DNA of 64,000 nt, from assembly GCF_029168945.1 (NCBI RefSeq), contig NC_083607.1, positions 12,232,001-12,296,000 on the forward strand, in the 5' to 3' direction. The DNA is from Cannabis sativa. Taxonomy: Eukaryota; Streptophyta; Magnoliopsida; Rosales; Cannabaceae. The translations under genes and the position numbers were made by a program. Below, piece after piece: positions 55,159 to 64,000 of the stretch (the stretch's first letter is position 1; every line of letters begins with the position of its first letter). The notes below the pieces were generated by a model. That model saw nothing but the letters and a program-made list of their open reading frames with translations, did no database searches and was not told the origin of the DNA.

Positions 55159-56349
55159 TCATTTCGCAGAGAAAGAACGTTTGGTCATTTTTCCTTCTAG
55201 GCAAGACTCGCAAACTGGCAGTTCTCCTAAGACGACATTTTTCAATGGACCGTCTTTGGTTAGCCTATTGAGTCTATCAAAACCTATATGACTTAAACGT
55301 AAATGCCATAGATAAGTTTGATCATCATTATCAATCTCTTTTCTCTTAAGGCTTCTAGGTTTAGCTACATTGAAAAGTTCAGTATTTAGTGAGATTTGAG
55401 TATCAGGTCTTAAAACATAAAGCCCTCGTTCCATGTTTGCAACACATATATGAAATCCATTACGGGAAATTGAAGAATTTGAACTCGAAAAATTCAATAT
55501 ATAAAATTGTGTCTGTAAACATGAAACACTAATCAAGTTTCTACTAAAATTGGGAATATATAAAACATTCTCTAAAAGTAAAAACTTCTTAGAATTAAAC
55601 TTGATTCGGGCTGTTCCTCTTGCTTTAACTGATACCAACTCGTCATTTCCAACTTTAAGCTTTAACTCAACTGGGTGAAGATTCTCCCAAGTTTCAAGCA
55701 GCTGTAATGAAGAACATACATGGTTAGTAGATCCAGAATCAACAATCCAGGAGGATTTGTCGTTCTCTAAAACACATGATTCAAATACAAAAGCATCACC
55801 TTCGTTTGAATTGTCTAGAAGCCTGGGACATTGTTCTTCTTTATGTCCCTTTCCATTACAATTCGCACATAGAACGTGATGTCTGATAATTGTACTTGAA
55901 GAAGCAACTTTGTTAGAGCCCTCATGCTTAATCTTCTTCCTCTGATCAAAGCTTGCAATGCCAGGAGGTCTCATTGCAATCAGATTCCGCTCATGGGCCC
56001 TTAACTCAGTCTCGAGTTTGTCCATGTCGGAGGAGTTAGGATTGTTCAATAAGTAATATAGAACAAAACTGTTATACTCCTGAGGAAGACTATAAAGTAT
56101 GAGTTTTATCCATTGTTCCTTTGATAAATCAATTCCTAGTAGATTTGCCTTTTGGAATTTCAGATTCATCAACAATAGGTGCGAGTTAATGCAACTACCA
56201 GGATGCATTTTCACACTATTGAGTTCTTTTGCAAAGATACTAACTAGGAGTGGATCGGGATGAGGGTTATTCATATTGGCACTACAACATATCAATAAAC
56301 AGAAGTAAGGTTTTGGTTCTATAAATTCATACACAGGTTCAGAAAACAA
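55159..56349 (-). CDS. E3 gag (N-terminus missing), zinc knuckle, protease, pre-integrase
   Basis: 396 codons. LGIDLSKEQWIKLILYSLPQEYNSF fits the C-terminal half of copia gag; the usual 100 or so N-terminal residues (the WKxxM-type start) are absent, replaced by MFSEPVYEFIEPKPYF. Next come a zinc knuckle CANCNGKGHKEEQC, protease DSGSTNHVC, NFSRNLISVSCL and pre-integrase LWHLRLSHIGFDRL with CESCLEGKMTKRSF. TGA at 55159-55161 interrupts the frame, which then continues in phase into integrase; Gly (GGA) is the likely original codon. Confidence 0.85.
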   Translation of the reverse strand: MFSEPVYEFIEPKPYFCLLICCSANMNNPHPDPLLVSIFAKELNSVKMHPGSCINSHLLLMNLKFQKANLLGIDLSKEQWIKLILYSLPQEYNSFVLYYLLNNPNSSDMDKLETELRAHERNLIAMRPPGIASFDQRKKIKHEGSNKVASSSTIIRHHVLCANCNGKGHKEEQCPRLLDNSNEGDAFVFESCVLENDKSSWIVDSGSTNHVCSSLQLLETWENLHPVELKLKVGNDELVSVKARGTARIKFNSKKFLLLENVLYIPNFSRNLISVSCLQTQFYILNFSSSNSSISRNGFHICVANMERGLYVLRPDTQISLNTELFNVAKPRSLKRKEIDNDDQTYLWHLRLSHIGFDRLNRLTKDGPLKNVVLGELPVCESCLEGKMTKRSFSAK

Positions 56350-56399
56350 ATAATCACATATGTTATAAAAATACTAAATCTAACATAGTTTATTTTCCA

Positions 56400-56790
56400 A
56401 GGTTTCCAACGAACTGATACAGTGTCCCGTTTAGGCGAGAGTCAAAGCATCATCCATTGAATAGAGTTGTCAATTCATCTAAAATGTCAAACATTCTAGA
56501 AACCTTTTATTCGATCAAGATTGGAATTCAGTGTTGTCCCGTTTAGGCGAGAGTCAAGGCAATTCTATCTTATGAGCTTCTACCATTGTTTCGCATTCTT
56601 GTAAGTCTTATATAGTCGCCACCATTAGGGTGGTCATGAACCATATAAAAAAAAACTTATAAGAATACTTATCTTTCGAGATTAAACGGCGCTAACTTGC
56701 TAATGAACGTTCCTCCATTAGGGAGGATTACTCACTAAAACAATAGCTATGTAAAACCAACAATGGAGATCGAATTTCTCTTGATTAAAG
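56400..56790 (-). promoter_or_regulatory. Conserved leader block upstream of gag-pol (E3)
   Basis: Same hairpin (TCCTCC/GGAGGA at 56711-56727) and paired repeat (GTCCCGTTTAGGCGAGAGTC at 56424-56443 and 56536-56555, given on the plus strand) as in the outer and inner elements. Confidence 0.45.
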
Positions 56791-58877
56791 CTCATTATTT
56801 AACAATGTATTTTGTTTAATAATTTATATTCCATATCTCAATAATGAAATATTACAAATTAAAGTAAGAACTTTAATTAAATTTCAAAAATGGAATAATT
56901 TTGAAAAATATCTTATTTAAGTTGTTTAGAAAAATCTAAATACCCAACTTAAAATATTCTTCAACCAATGACTTAATTAAATATTACCAATTAAGTAGTA
57001 ACCACTTAATTTAGAAGATATTCCATTTTAAGTTCCCATATTTATAAAATATCAACTTAAAAAATATCTACAGAATCTTAATAACCAATTCCCAAAATTC
57101 CTCAACTTAATTTATAATAGGAAATTCAAAAATATTCAAATCTAAGTTGATTTGATAGATTTAACTAAATCTCAACTTAAATAGGAATATTTAATGAAAT
57201 TATAAAATTAAGATTCAAAAAGAATTTATATGGTTATAGTTCCATATTTAATTAAAAACAAGAAAAATACATATAGCTTTCCAGAATATAACTATTCAAA
57301 CTATGTTTTTCTTAAATTAATTTCAAGGAAGAATGAAATTAATTATGTTGCTAATCAATTTTTTATTAGGTCAAGCTAATATAATTAACCTAGCACAGTT
57401 ATCCAAATCAGGCAAATGGGCCTTCACAATTGGGGTTGTTCATGTGAGGGGTGGCTGGGTCCAGTATGTCGTACCCACTTCTAAGGCTCCCAACTCTCAC
57501 ACAAGGCCCAAAAGAGAGGAATTTAACCTTAAAATGAATAACTGTTATTAATTGAATAGGCTCACTACTAAATGAGCCTAAATAAAATCTATCAGTTATG
57601 ATATTTTATTTAGCAACAACAACCTATATGTATCTATAATAGAAATTAAACATATAGGCTCACACAGGCATACACATTTGGATGGATCCTATCATGTTGC
57701 TAGGTCATACACAGATGAAAGAAGTTTGTAAAAATTACCTGTTACAAATTATTTACTTGATCTATCATCAATTGAACCTTTGGTTAAAATTAGATCATGG
57801 GATCTATCATCAAGTTAACCAAGGCAATTTAGATCAAGCAATAATAGGTTTTAGAAAACTTACAAACAATCTAAAACACATACTCCTGCAACAAGGTTAG
57901 ATTTGGATAGTTGGATGTAGGATTTATTTAATTTTAAACATTTATTTCGAAAATAAAATTAAAATTAAACCTACCATTTTCAAAAATTAGGTTTTGGGTA
58001 ACCTAAATGTCATTTCAAAATTAAATTGCTAACTTTCCTTTTAAATTTCATGTTATTTAATAAATTAAATAATAAAATAGAAAATGGTAAATACATACCC
58101 TTTTCTTGTTTTACAATTTAATTTAATTAAAAAATAACAAAATTTAAAAGTTAACAAAAATACCTTATTTCTTCTTTTTTAAAATTATCATGATTATTTT
58201 GATCTTATTTTAATTAAGGTCAAGTTACCAAAAAAAAATTAATATCTGACCTTAAAAAAAATAAAATAATCAAATTTTAAAGGAAATAAGAAAAGAGGTA
58301 GCCAAAACTTGATTTTTCCTATTTTCAAAATCAAATTACACTAATATCTAAAATTAATTTTAAAAAATAAAATTAATTTATTTCTGATAATTAGATTTGA
58401 AATTTGAAAAACAAAAATCAACATACAAAACTACACAAAAAATCGGAATTTAATTCCATGAAATAGCATGAAAAATCGAAAAAGTTGAAAAATTGGATGA
58501 ACTGTACGGATGGCATGCCATGCATGCCCATCCGCGCGCGTTTCTGGGGTGCATGGCAGAGAAATCACGGCGCAGGAAGGCTGCAGGCAGCCATTCCGCG
58601 CGCGTGATGAGGTTGCTCATCACCCCGATTTTTCCAATTTTCAAAAATTCATAACTAATTCAAATTAAATCGAAATCGAGTTCTGTAAAAAAGTAAATTG
58701 CTTAGAATTTTCCAAACTATCCAACAAAAATAATTACAGAATCAGAACAGTAACTATTTTTCCCAGAATTCACAAAGAACAATCAAACATCAATATGACA
58801 CTCAAAGCAACATGATACCATCCAAAAAATAAGCAAATCGTTTTAAGTCCAAATTTCTTGCAAGCAAATCAATTACC
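56791..58877 (-). other. E3 leader
   Basis: AT-rich and noncoding. A GC-rich island at 58504-58632 has GCGCGCG at about 58533-58539 and 58598-58604 and hairpins GGCTGC-AG-GCAGCC (58579-58592) and GTGATGAG/CTCATCAC (58604-58623). Small frames near 57333-57900 are not recognisable proteins. Confidence 0.55.
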
Positions 58878-58894
58878 ATGGCTCTGGTGCCAGT
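58878..58894 (-). other. E3 primer-binding site (Met-tRNA-like)
   Basis: The minus strand reads TGGCACCAGAGCCATGG just after the LTR; it shares TGG...CAGAGCC with the standard Met-tRNA site. Confidence 0.6.
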
Positions 58895-60774
58895 TGTTGG
58901 AAGTTATTTTACCAGGATCTTAGATCTACTCACAAGTATGTTGATTTAACAACCAAAATATGAAATTCTAAAACGATAGGAAATTAAACACATAAGAGTA
59001 TCAGAAATCTTACAGTGATTGCAGCGGAATATATGTCTCCTCCCACTCAGATCTCTAACCCTTGACTCCTTTCTGTAGCAGAGTATAATAAAGATCTGAG
59101 CCCGATAGTCCTTCTTTGTTGTTTCTGAATTCTACACAGCCTTCCTCACTATGATTGAGGTATTACTTGATGTGTGTGGGCACTACTCTAGCACTTATAC
59201 ATTTCGAAACAGTGAAGGAAGAGAGAGAGAGAGGGTGGCGGCTCAGAGAGAATTTTCTGAGAGAAAATTCTTTCAGAATAATGTTGTGAAAAGGTTGTCC
59301 AGTTGTATGTAACTCTGAAGCCTTTGCCTTCTATTTATAGAAGACCACCCAGGGCTATAATTGACATTTGGAATTGAAAAAATCAAAGAGAAAAGGAAGC
59401 TAAGTGGCCGGCCTAGGCATTGTGGAAACAAGGCTTGCCATTTTTCCAACTTTCCTTTTCCTACATTGATAGTTTCCTATTTTGTCAAAAACTGTCAATT
59501 CCTTTGTTCAACCACATAAATGTCAAATATAATTATTTAATAATTAAAATTAATTATCAAATAATATATTGTCATTTATTTTATTAATAATGAAACTAAT
59601 TAAAGTTTCCTAATTAATAAATATGCCCTTCAAAATCTCTATTTACTGTTTTGCCCTTAATAAGTGATAAATTCTCAAATAGACAAGTCTATCTTGAGAA
59701 TTTTTAATTGATTAATTAAAATCAATTAAATGAGTCTTACAAGTAATATCATCTCAACTAGTGAGGGGACCATGGGTCTATATATCCGAGCTTCCAATAA
59801 GCAGATCTAGAATTTACCACTTAAATTCACTAACTTATTAATTCTTCGTTGAATCCACACATAGAACTCAGAATTGCACTCTCAGTATATAGAATGCTCT
59901 ATATGTTCCACCATATAGACACATCATTAGTTATCCATTGTTATAATCCTAATGTGATCAATGATCCTCTATATGGATGATTTACACTGTAAAGGGACTA
60001 AATTACCGTAACACCCTACAATGTATTTTATCCTTAAAACACTTAACCCTGTATAAATGATATTTCAACTAAGTGAAATGAGTACTCAATCATTTATTTC
60101 GTTTGGTTAAGCTCGAAGGAAATCACCCTTTGCTTACTATTCGCCAGATAGAAGCTATAGATTCCATATTTATGTTAGCGCTCCCACTCAATCGCACTAC
60201 TGTGTTCCCAAAATGTATGTATTGCCCAGACTAAAGATTAGGCTTAAGTAACAAATCAAAGAACACGAATAATACTCTTGAAATTGAGCCTAACCATATC
60301 AGGATTTCGATCATGTGATCTAGGATCAACTTATGATATTGAATTGAATAGATATTTACGCTAAGTTTCAAAAATCTAATTCAAAGTTCAATATCGGTCC
60401 ATTCCAATGCATACTCCATGCATCAAACCTGAGCTTTACTTTAACCTATGTTCTGGAAAGAACATAACATTTCTCCAAATGTAAGTAAACTCTGTTGTAG
60501 ATTGTCATATCAGTAAAACTCAGTGTTCTCATAAATCTAGGAATACTTTATTCACATAGTCATGTTTACTTTCCACTGTGTTGACAACACAATAAAACAT
60601 GATCAAGTATGTGAAAAGGGATTTGGATGAATTTATAAATCAAATAGAAAAGTAATTGATTAAGTGAACCAAAACATACACAAGTGAATGAAAAATTACT
60701 TCTGTTACTTTATTGATATGGAATAATCTGGATTACATTGAAACAGAGTTTTATTTAGGGCATAAAACCCAACA
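58895..60774 (-). repeat. E3 5' LTR (1880 bp)
   Basis: Pairs with 50742-52620, with only scattered single-base differences in the parts compared. A TATA-like CTATAAATAG on the minus strand lies near 59331-59342. Confidence 0.93.
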
Positions 60775-60779
60775 TATAG

Positions 60780-61620
60780 GCCACTTTTTTGAGATTCTTT
60801 CTTGATTGTCTCCTAATGTTCCTTATTTGATTACATCTTTCATGGCTCCCACTCAGTAGTAAGAGTCTAGTTTAATGCATATACAAGTGTGCATTTATCC
60901 TCTTACTATTGGTACTTAGAGACATTTTTTTTGACATTTATCATTATTTAGAAACAATAAATTTCTTCAAGACTAAGTCATCAATATAGCATTCTAGTAT
61001 TAATGTAAAATACTTTTTTAAGATTAAGTAATCTCTAGGTGAACCATAAAGGGTTTCATAAGGACCAGAAATTATGCTTAAGTCTTTCGAATAGACATTG
61101 AAAGATTTCCTATCTTATCGTCATAATTTTGATAAGTTAGAAATCCATGTGAATGGGTAGATTAACTTTCTTTATTTTTATTTTAAAGCTCCTTTCTTGA
61201 ACATATTATAGTAAGTCATCACTAGTGTCATCCAAATAATAACAGGCTAGAAAAAATCCTCCCACAAAGATAAGGTACTGTGATTCTATATCTGGGGACT
61301 TTAGTGGTATCTATGACTATTGGAACATGTACAAGATCATAAATAAGTTCTACTAGTTTGCTAGTTTGTATATTATATCTATGTCTAATTAAAATATGTG
61401 TGTTACAGAGATTCTGTGGTATTTTGAATACAATCTAGAGTTCAATGTCAAAGATCTTTGAATTGTATATATCAATAACTTTTCCACTCCTATTAGATCA
61501 CAAGATCTTTTATTAAACAAAATCTTAATAATTTTAAGAATTGACAATTATTCATAACCCTTTAATTTAACTTCAAGTGATTATAAAGTATTATCTCTTT
61601 GCAGAGAATATTATACCATA
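60780..61620 (-). pseudogene. Old copia remnant: pol region beyond E3
   Basis: Resumes the old element interrupted at 50741. Inverse traces of CTACTGAGTGGGAG (RT end, near 60850), of the RT region, and of the integrase TDRGG region (CCACTCCTATTAGATCACAAG near 61480) can be followed, all beyond repair. No second LTR is found, so the element is truncated on this side too. Confidence 0.6.
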
Positions 61621-62009
61621 GATTTTGTATTAATAATAAATGTAAAATACATAAAAGCATGATAAATATATAAATATAAATTGGTATTGACATACAAGTT
61701 ATAGAATATAAAATTCAATTTCATAAAGCTAATTCCTAATGAAATTCTTTTAAAGTGAAAAATTCAAATTAATACTCTCAAAAATGTCACAATAAATTAT
61801 CTGCAATAATATGAAATAGGAAATAAATTTTCTAAACTAAAATTGAAATTAAATTGTTCGAGAAATAAAACAATTAATTCAAAAAGATAGAATTCAAGCT
61901 TCATCTTCAAGCTTGGACAATCTCCATCCCTGTGTCTAACTGTCCATCTCAACGCGCGCTAGGATAATAACCCAAGTCTACGTAGATGGAGCTAAAATAA
62001 GATGGGATA
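61621..62009. other. Unassigned AT-rich sequence
   Basis: No gene seen. AACGCGCGCT near 61953 is the only GC-rich spot. Confidence 0.4.
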
Positions 62010-62176
62010 TTTTAAGGCATGTTTAAAAATCGTCTCCTATACCTCCCAACAATTTAAAACCGTCAAGAATACCCTATTTTTCTTGTTGGTTTTAAACACC
62101 CGCTTAATTTTTTTAGATATGGTTCTCCAAAAAAATGTTTCTAGGACCGTTACGAATACCCTTTTTTCTAGTAGTG
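62010..62176. mobile_element. CACTA transposon terminus
   Basis: Ends TTTTTTCTAGTAGTG at 62176. Inverted, the 167 bp align with 36027-36200: CACTACTA.AAAAAAG, GTATTCG, GACGGTTTTAAA and AAAC.TGCCTTAAAA occur in the same order. It is either the right end of one large, insertion-filled CACTA-A, or one end of a separate relative. Confidence 0.7.
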
Positions 62177-62868
62177 TCAAAAGACACAACAATAGATTTG
62201 TTGCACCAGGTTCACTCAACTATTGTGCAAGCTACATAACTGCACCACTAACAACCACTTCAGCCGAAGAAAACTTGTTAGTCCCAACCTCTAACATCAA
62301 TTTAATGGTGAGGCATTGAAGAAAAAAGAAGAGGAACCAACAACAAAATAAAATAAAAGAAAACCATATCACGTATACAAGAGTAATCACAGTAACCTAA
62401 ATAAAAGTCAATTAAAACCATGTCACAGAGATAAGACTAATCGAAGTAGCAAAAACTTAATCGCAGTAGCAAAACATTAGACACCCAGCCGCGCCTACAC
62501 CGAGGGAGGTCCAGAGCGCCTTGACGGATGAAAAAAAACCTTAGGCGACTATGGATTTAGGAAAAAAAAAAAAACCTTACGAGACGATATAAAATATTTA
62601 AAAAAACTCTAGCGTGAACTACCTTAATAACTCTATTTGTATTAACTAATTTCTTTAGGTATTTAAAAAAATGCGATTTTACAAAAATATTGGATTTTAG
62701 GCAAAAATTTGTAATCTTACTGCCACACAGAATTTTTTACAGAAATATTGCCTTTTTATAAAACAACTATAAAACAATAAAATAGAACAATTAAAAATAA
62801 TTGTGGAACAACTAAATAACAACTATAAAACAACAGTAAAAAAAGAAAAAAAAAATTCGTGTAAAAAC
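62177..62868. other. Unassigned sequence
   Basis: Less AT-rich at 62180-62330, where a plus-strand frame ends in LLVPTSNINLMVRH, but I recognise no protein. A GC-rich spot lies at 62490-62530; then A-rich DNA with CAACTATAAAACAA-type repeats at 62760-62840. Confidence 0.35.
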
Positions 62869-63346
62869 TATTAGAATATTTCTAATTAAGGAAATAAAAT
62901 AATATTATTGATTCTGATAAATGAATATTTTATATTCATTGAATTTGGACAGAATCAATTACGTAATATTCTATATATGGTCAGATTTCTATATTCATTA
63001 CCTGATTTGATTTCCTGAATTAATTGTCAAAATATTCTGACAATTAATGTGGCACAGATACTGATGGAGTATCTCACCTATAAATATAGGGTCTCGGTCC
63101 CCGAGCTCCTCACTCATTCTGTTCATAACAGCAAAATCCATCTAAAGAGAGTTGAGAGAGCGAGGAAGCCCGATTACCCATGGTAGTCAATTTCCTTTGC
63201 AGATCAAAGCTTATGTGAGTTTGAAGCTGAAGAATCAATGGCTGGAGGTATTTCGATCCTTAAGTTATATAATGTATATATTTGTTTAATTCCGCATTTT
63301 ATATACACATACATATATTTCAGTTTATACATACAAAAGTCTAACA
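62869..63346 (+). repeat. Copia-type LTR (about 478 bp)
   Basis: TATTAGAATATTTC at the start (probably TGTTAGA originally) and AAAGTCTAACA at the end form short inverted ends. TATA box CTATAAATATAG at about 63079-63090. A primer site follows. No element body is visible to the right within the window. Confidence 0.7.
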
Positions 63347-63347
63347 G

Positions 63348-63360
63348 TTGGTATGAGAGC
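63348..63360 (+). other. Primer-binding site (Met-tRNA) after the LTR
   Basis: TTGGTATGAGAGC, one base different from the usual TGGTATCAGAGC, two bases after the LTR end. Confidence 0.7.
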
Positions 63361-64000
63361 GGATTTTATATCTCTGCCTTGATTTGTTTTGAGTTTTATA
63401 TATATATATACTTTTATGGGGTTCTTCATTTATAATATAAATTATATATATTTTATATATATACTTTCATATTATATAATCCCGATTATATATAAACATT
63501 CATACTCAATTCTTTTTTATACATATATATTTATATTCATATTCATATTCATCTTCATATATATATACATATATATATATATTTATATTCATATACATCT
63601 TCATATATAAATATATACGTATATAATTGGTTCTTAATTTATATATATTTTATATATATATATTCATATTCATATAATTCTGATCATATATATACATTTT
63701 AATTCAATCTACGTATATACATATATATATATATATTCATATTTTAACTTTGTTTATATATATATTGTATATATACGTAAGTATTGTTGTATATATATAC
63801 GTATATATATATTTTATATATACTTTTATTGCATGAAATTGTATGTAATACTCTCTTCCATACATTAACGATGATTTTATGCAGTATATATTGTATACGA
63901 GTATATATATACATGAAAGTTTTATGCTTCGGTCCGTATTTTTTCCGTTTTCATTTTTGGTATTTATTTTGAATTCTATATGCATTACTATATTCATAAG
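63361..64000. repeat. TA-rich low-complexity tract
   Basis: Runs of TATATATA, ATTCATATTCAT and TATACGTATATA. Frames here are translations of the microsatellite. No gag is seen before the window ends. Confidence 0.7.

Larger units (their letters stand above)
50742..60774 (-). mobile_element. E3: young copia element, 10.0 kb
   Basis: LTRs 50742-52620 and 58895-60774 are almost identical, with ends TGTTGG...CCAACA. The 5 bp duplication TATAG lies at 50737-50741 and 60775-60779. Primer site, long leader, gag-pol and polypurine tract are all in the expected minus-strand order. It is the most complete member of the family that includes the outer, inner and old elements, and could be close to a source of proteins for them. 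Confidence 0.94.

Noticed and set aside
57333..57900. Two 72-codon frames as genes
   Set aside because: They lie antisense in the E3 leader; the same region in the inner and outer elements is not open.
63238..63997. Tyr/Ile-rich frames on both strands near the right end
   Set aside because: TA microsatellite translation.

Overview
The window is repeat-dense, AT-rich nuclear DNA of a flowering plant, probably a eudicot. The evidence is plant-type Ty1/copia and Ty3/gypsy LTR retrotransposons with Met-tRNA or Asp-tRNA primer sites, CACTA and hAT transposons, and intron-bearing fragments of plant genes. I cannot name the species. I see no intact host gene, no RNA gene and nothing prokaryotic. 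Almost everything is transposable elements inserted into one another, with several boundaries fixed by target-site duplications (TSDs).

Layout. (1) 1-8210: minus-strand Ty3/gypsy-like element arranged LTR-gag-LTR-gag-LTR, cut by the left window edge. It sits inside a minus-strand copia element ('copia-1'), exactly at the YVDD codons of its reverse transcriptase. (2) Copia-1 lies at 8211-9784 and resumes at 29875 to about 32300. Its integrase gene is split by a 20 kb insertion (9785-29874, TSD CTACC). That insertion is a plus-strand copia ('outer') which itself contains a second member of its family ('inner', 13499-23422, TSD TAAAT). Both carry ruined pol genes with largely the same defects. 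(3) 32300-36000: single-copy-looking DNA with gene fragments, namely a CDKC-type protein kinase with retained introns joined to pieces of the ribosome-biogenesis GTPase BMS1. The BMS1 part is broken by a 1.5 kb AT-rich insertion and a 287 bp hAT MITE (TSD CGACTATT). (4) 36027-62176: CACTA-type sequences enclosing an old, truncated copia remnant. The remnant was split by a second CACTA-like element (37470-49416) that carries an EF-hand gene fragment, and by a younger 10.0 kb minus-strand copia ('E3', 50742-60774, TSD TATAG). The EF-hand CACTA element was in turn hit by a tandem copia ('copia-2', 38518-48688, TSD TACGT) with three 210 bp LTRs and two 4.98 kb units. (5) 62177-64000: unrecognised sequence, then a copia LTR with its primer site and a TA-rich tract.

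Coding capacity. The best reading frame is the first copia-2 unit, a 1489-residue Gag-Pol that lacks only the end of RNase H because of one stop codon. E3 has protease, integrase, reverse transcriptase and RNase H but a truncated gag, one stop and small frameshifts. The outer, inner and old copia elements look like non-autonomous derivatives that would need proteins from a relative such as E3. The gypsy-like element codes only for gag. The most unusual signals are the BMS1/CDKC chimera, the EF-hand capture, palindromes at a fixed distance from the LTR in three copia leaders, the palindromic minisatellite in the gypsy LTRs, and two different stop mutations in the same codon of the two copia-2 units.
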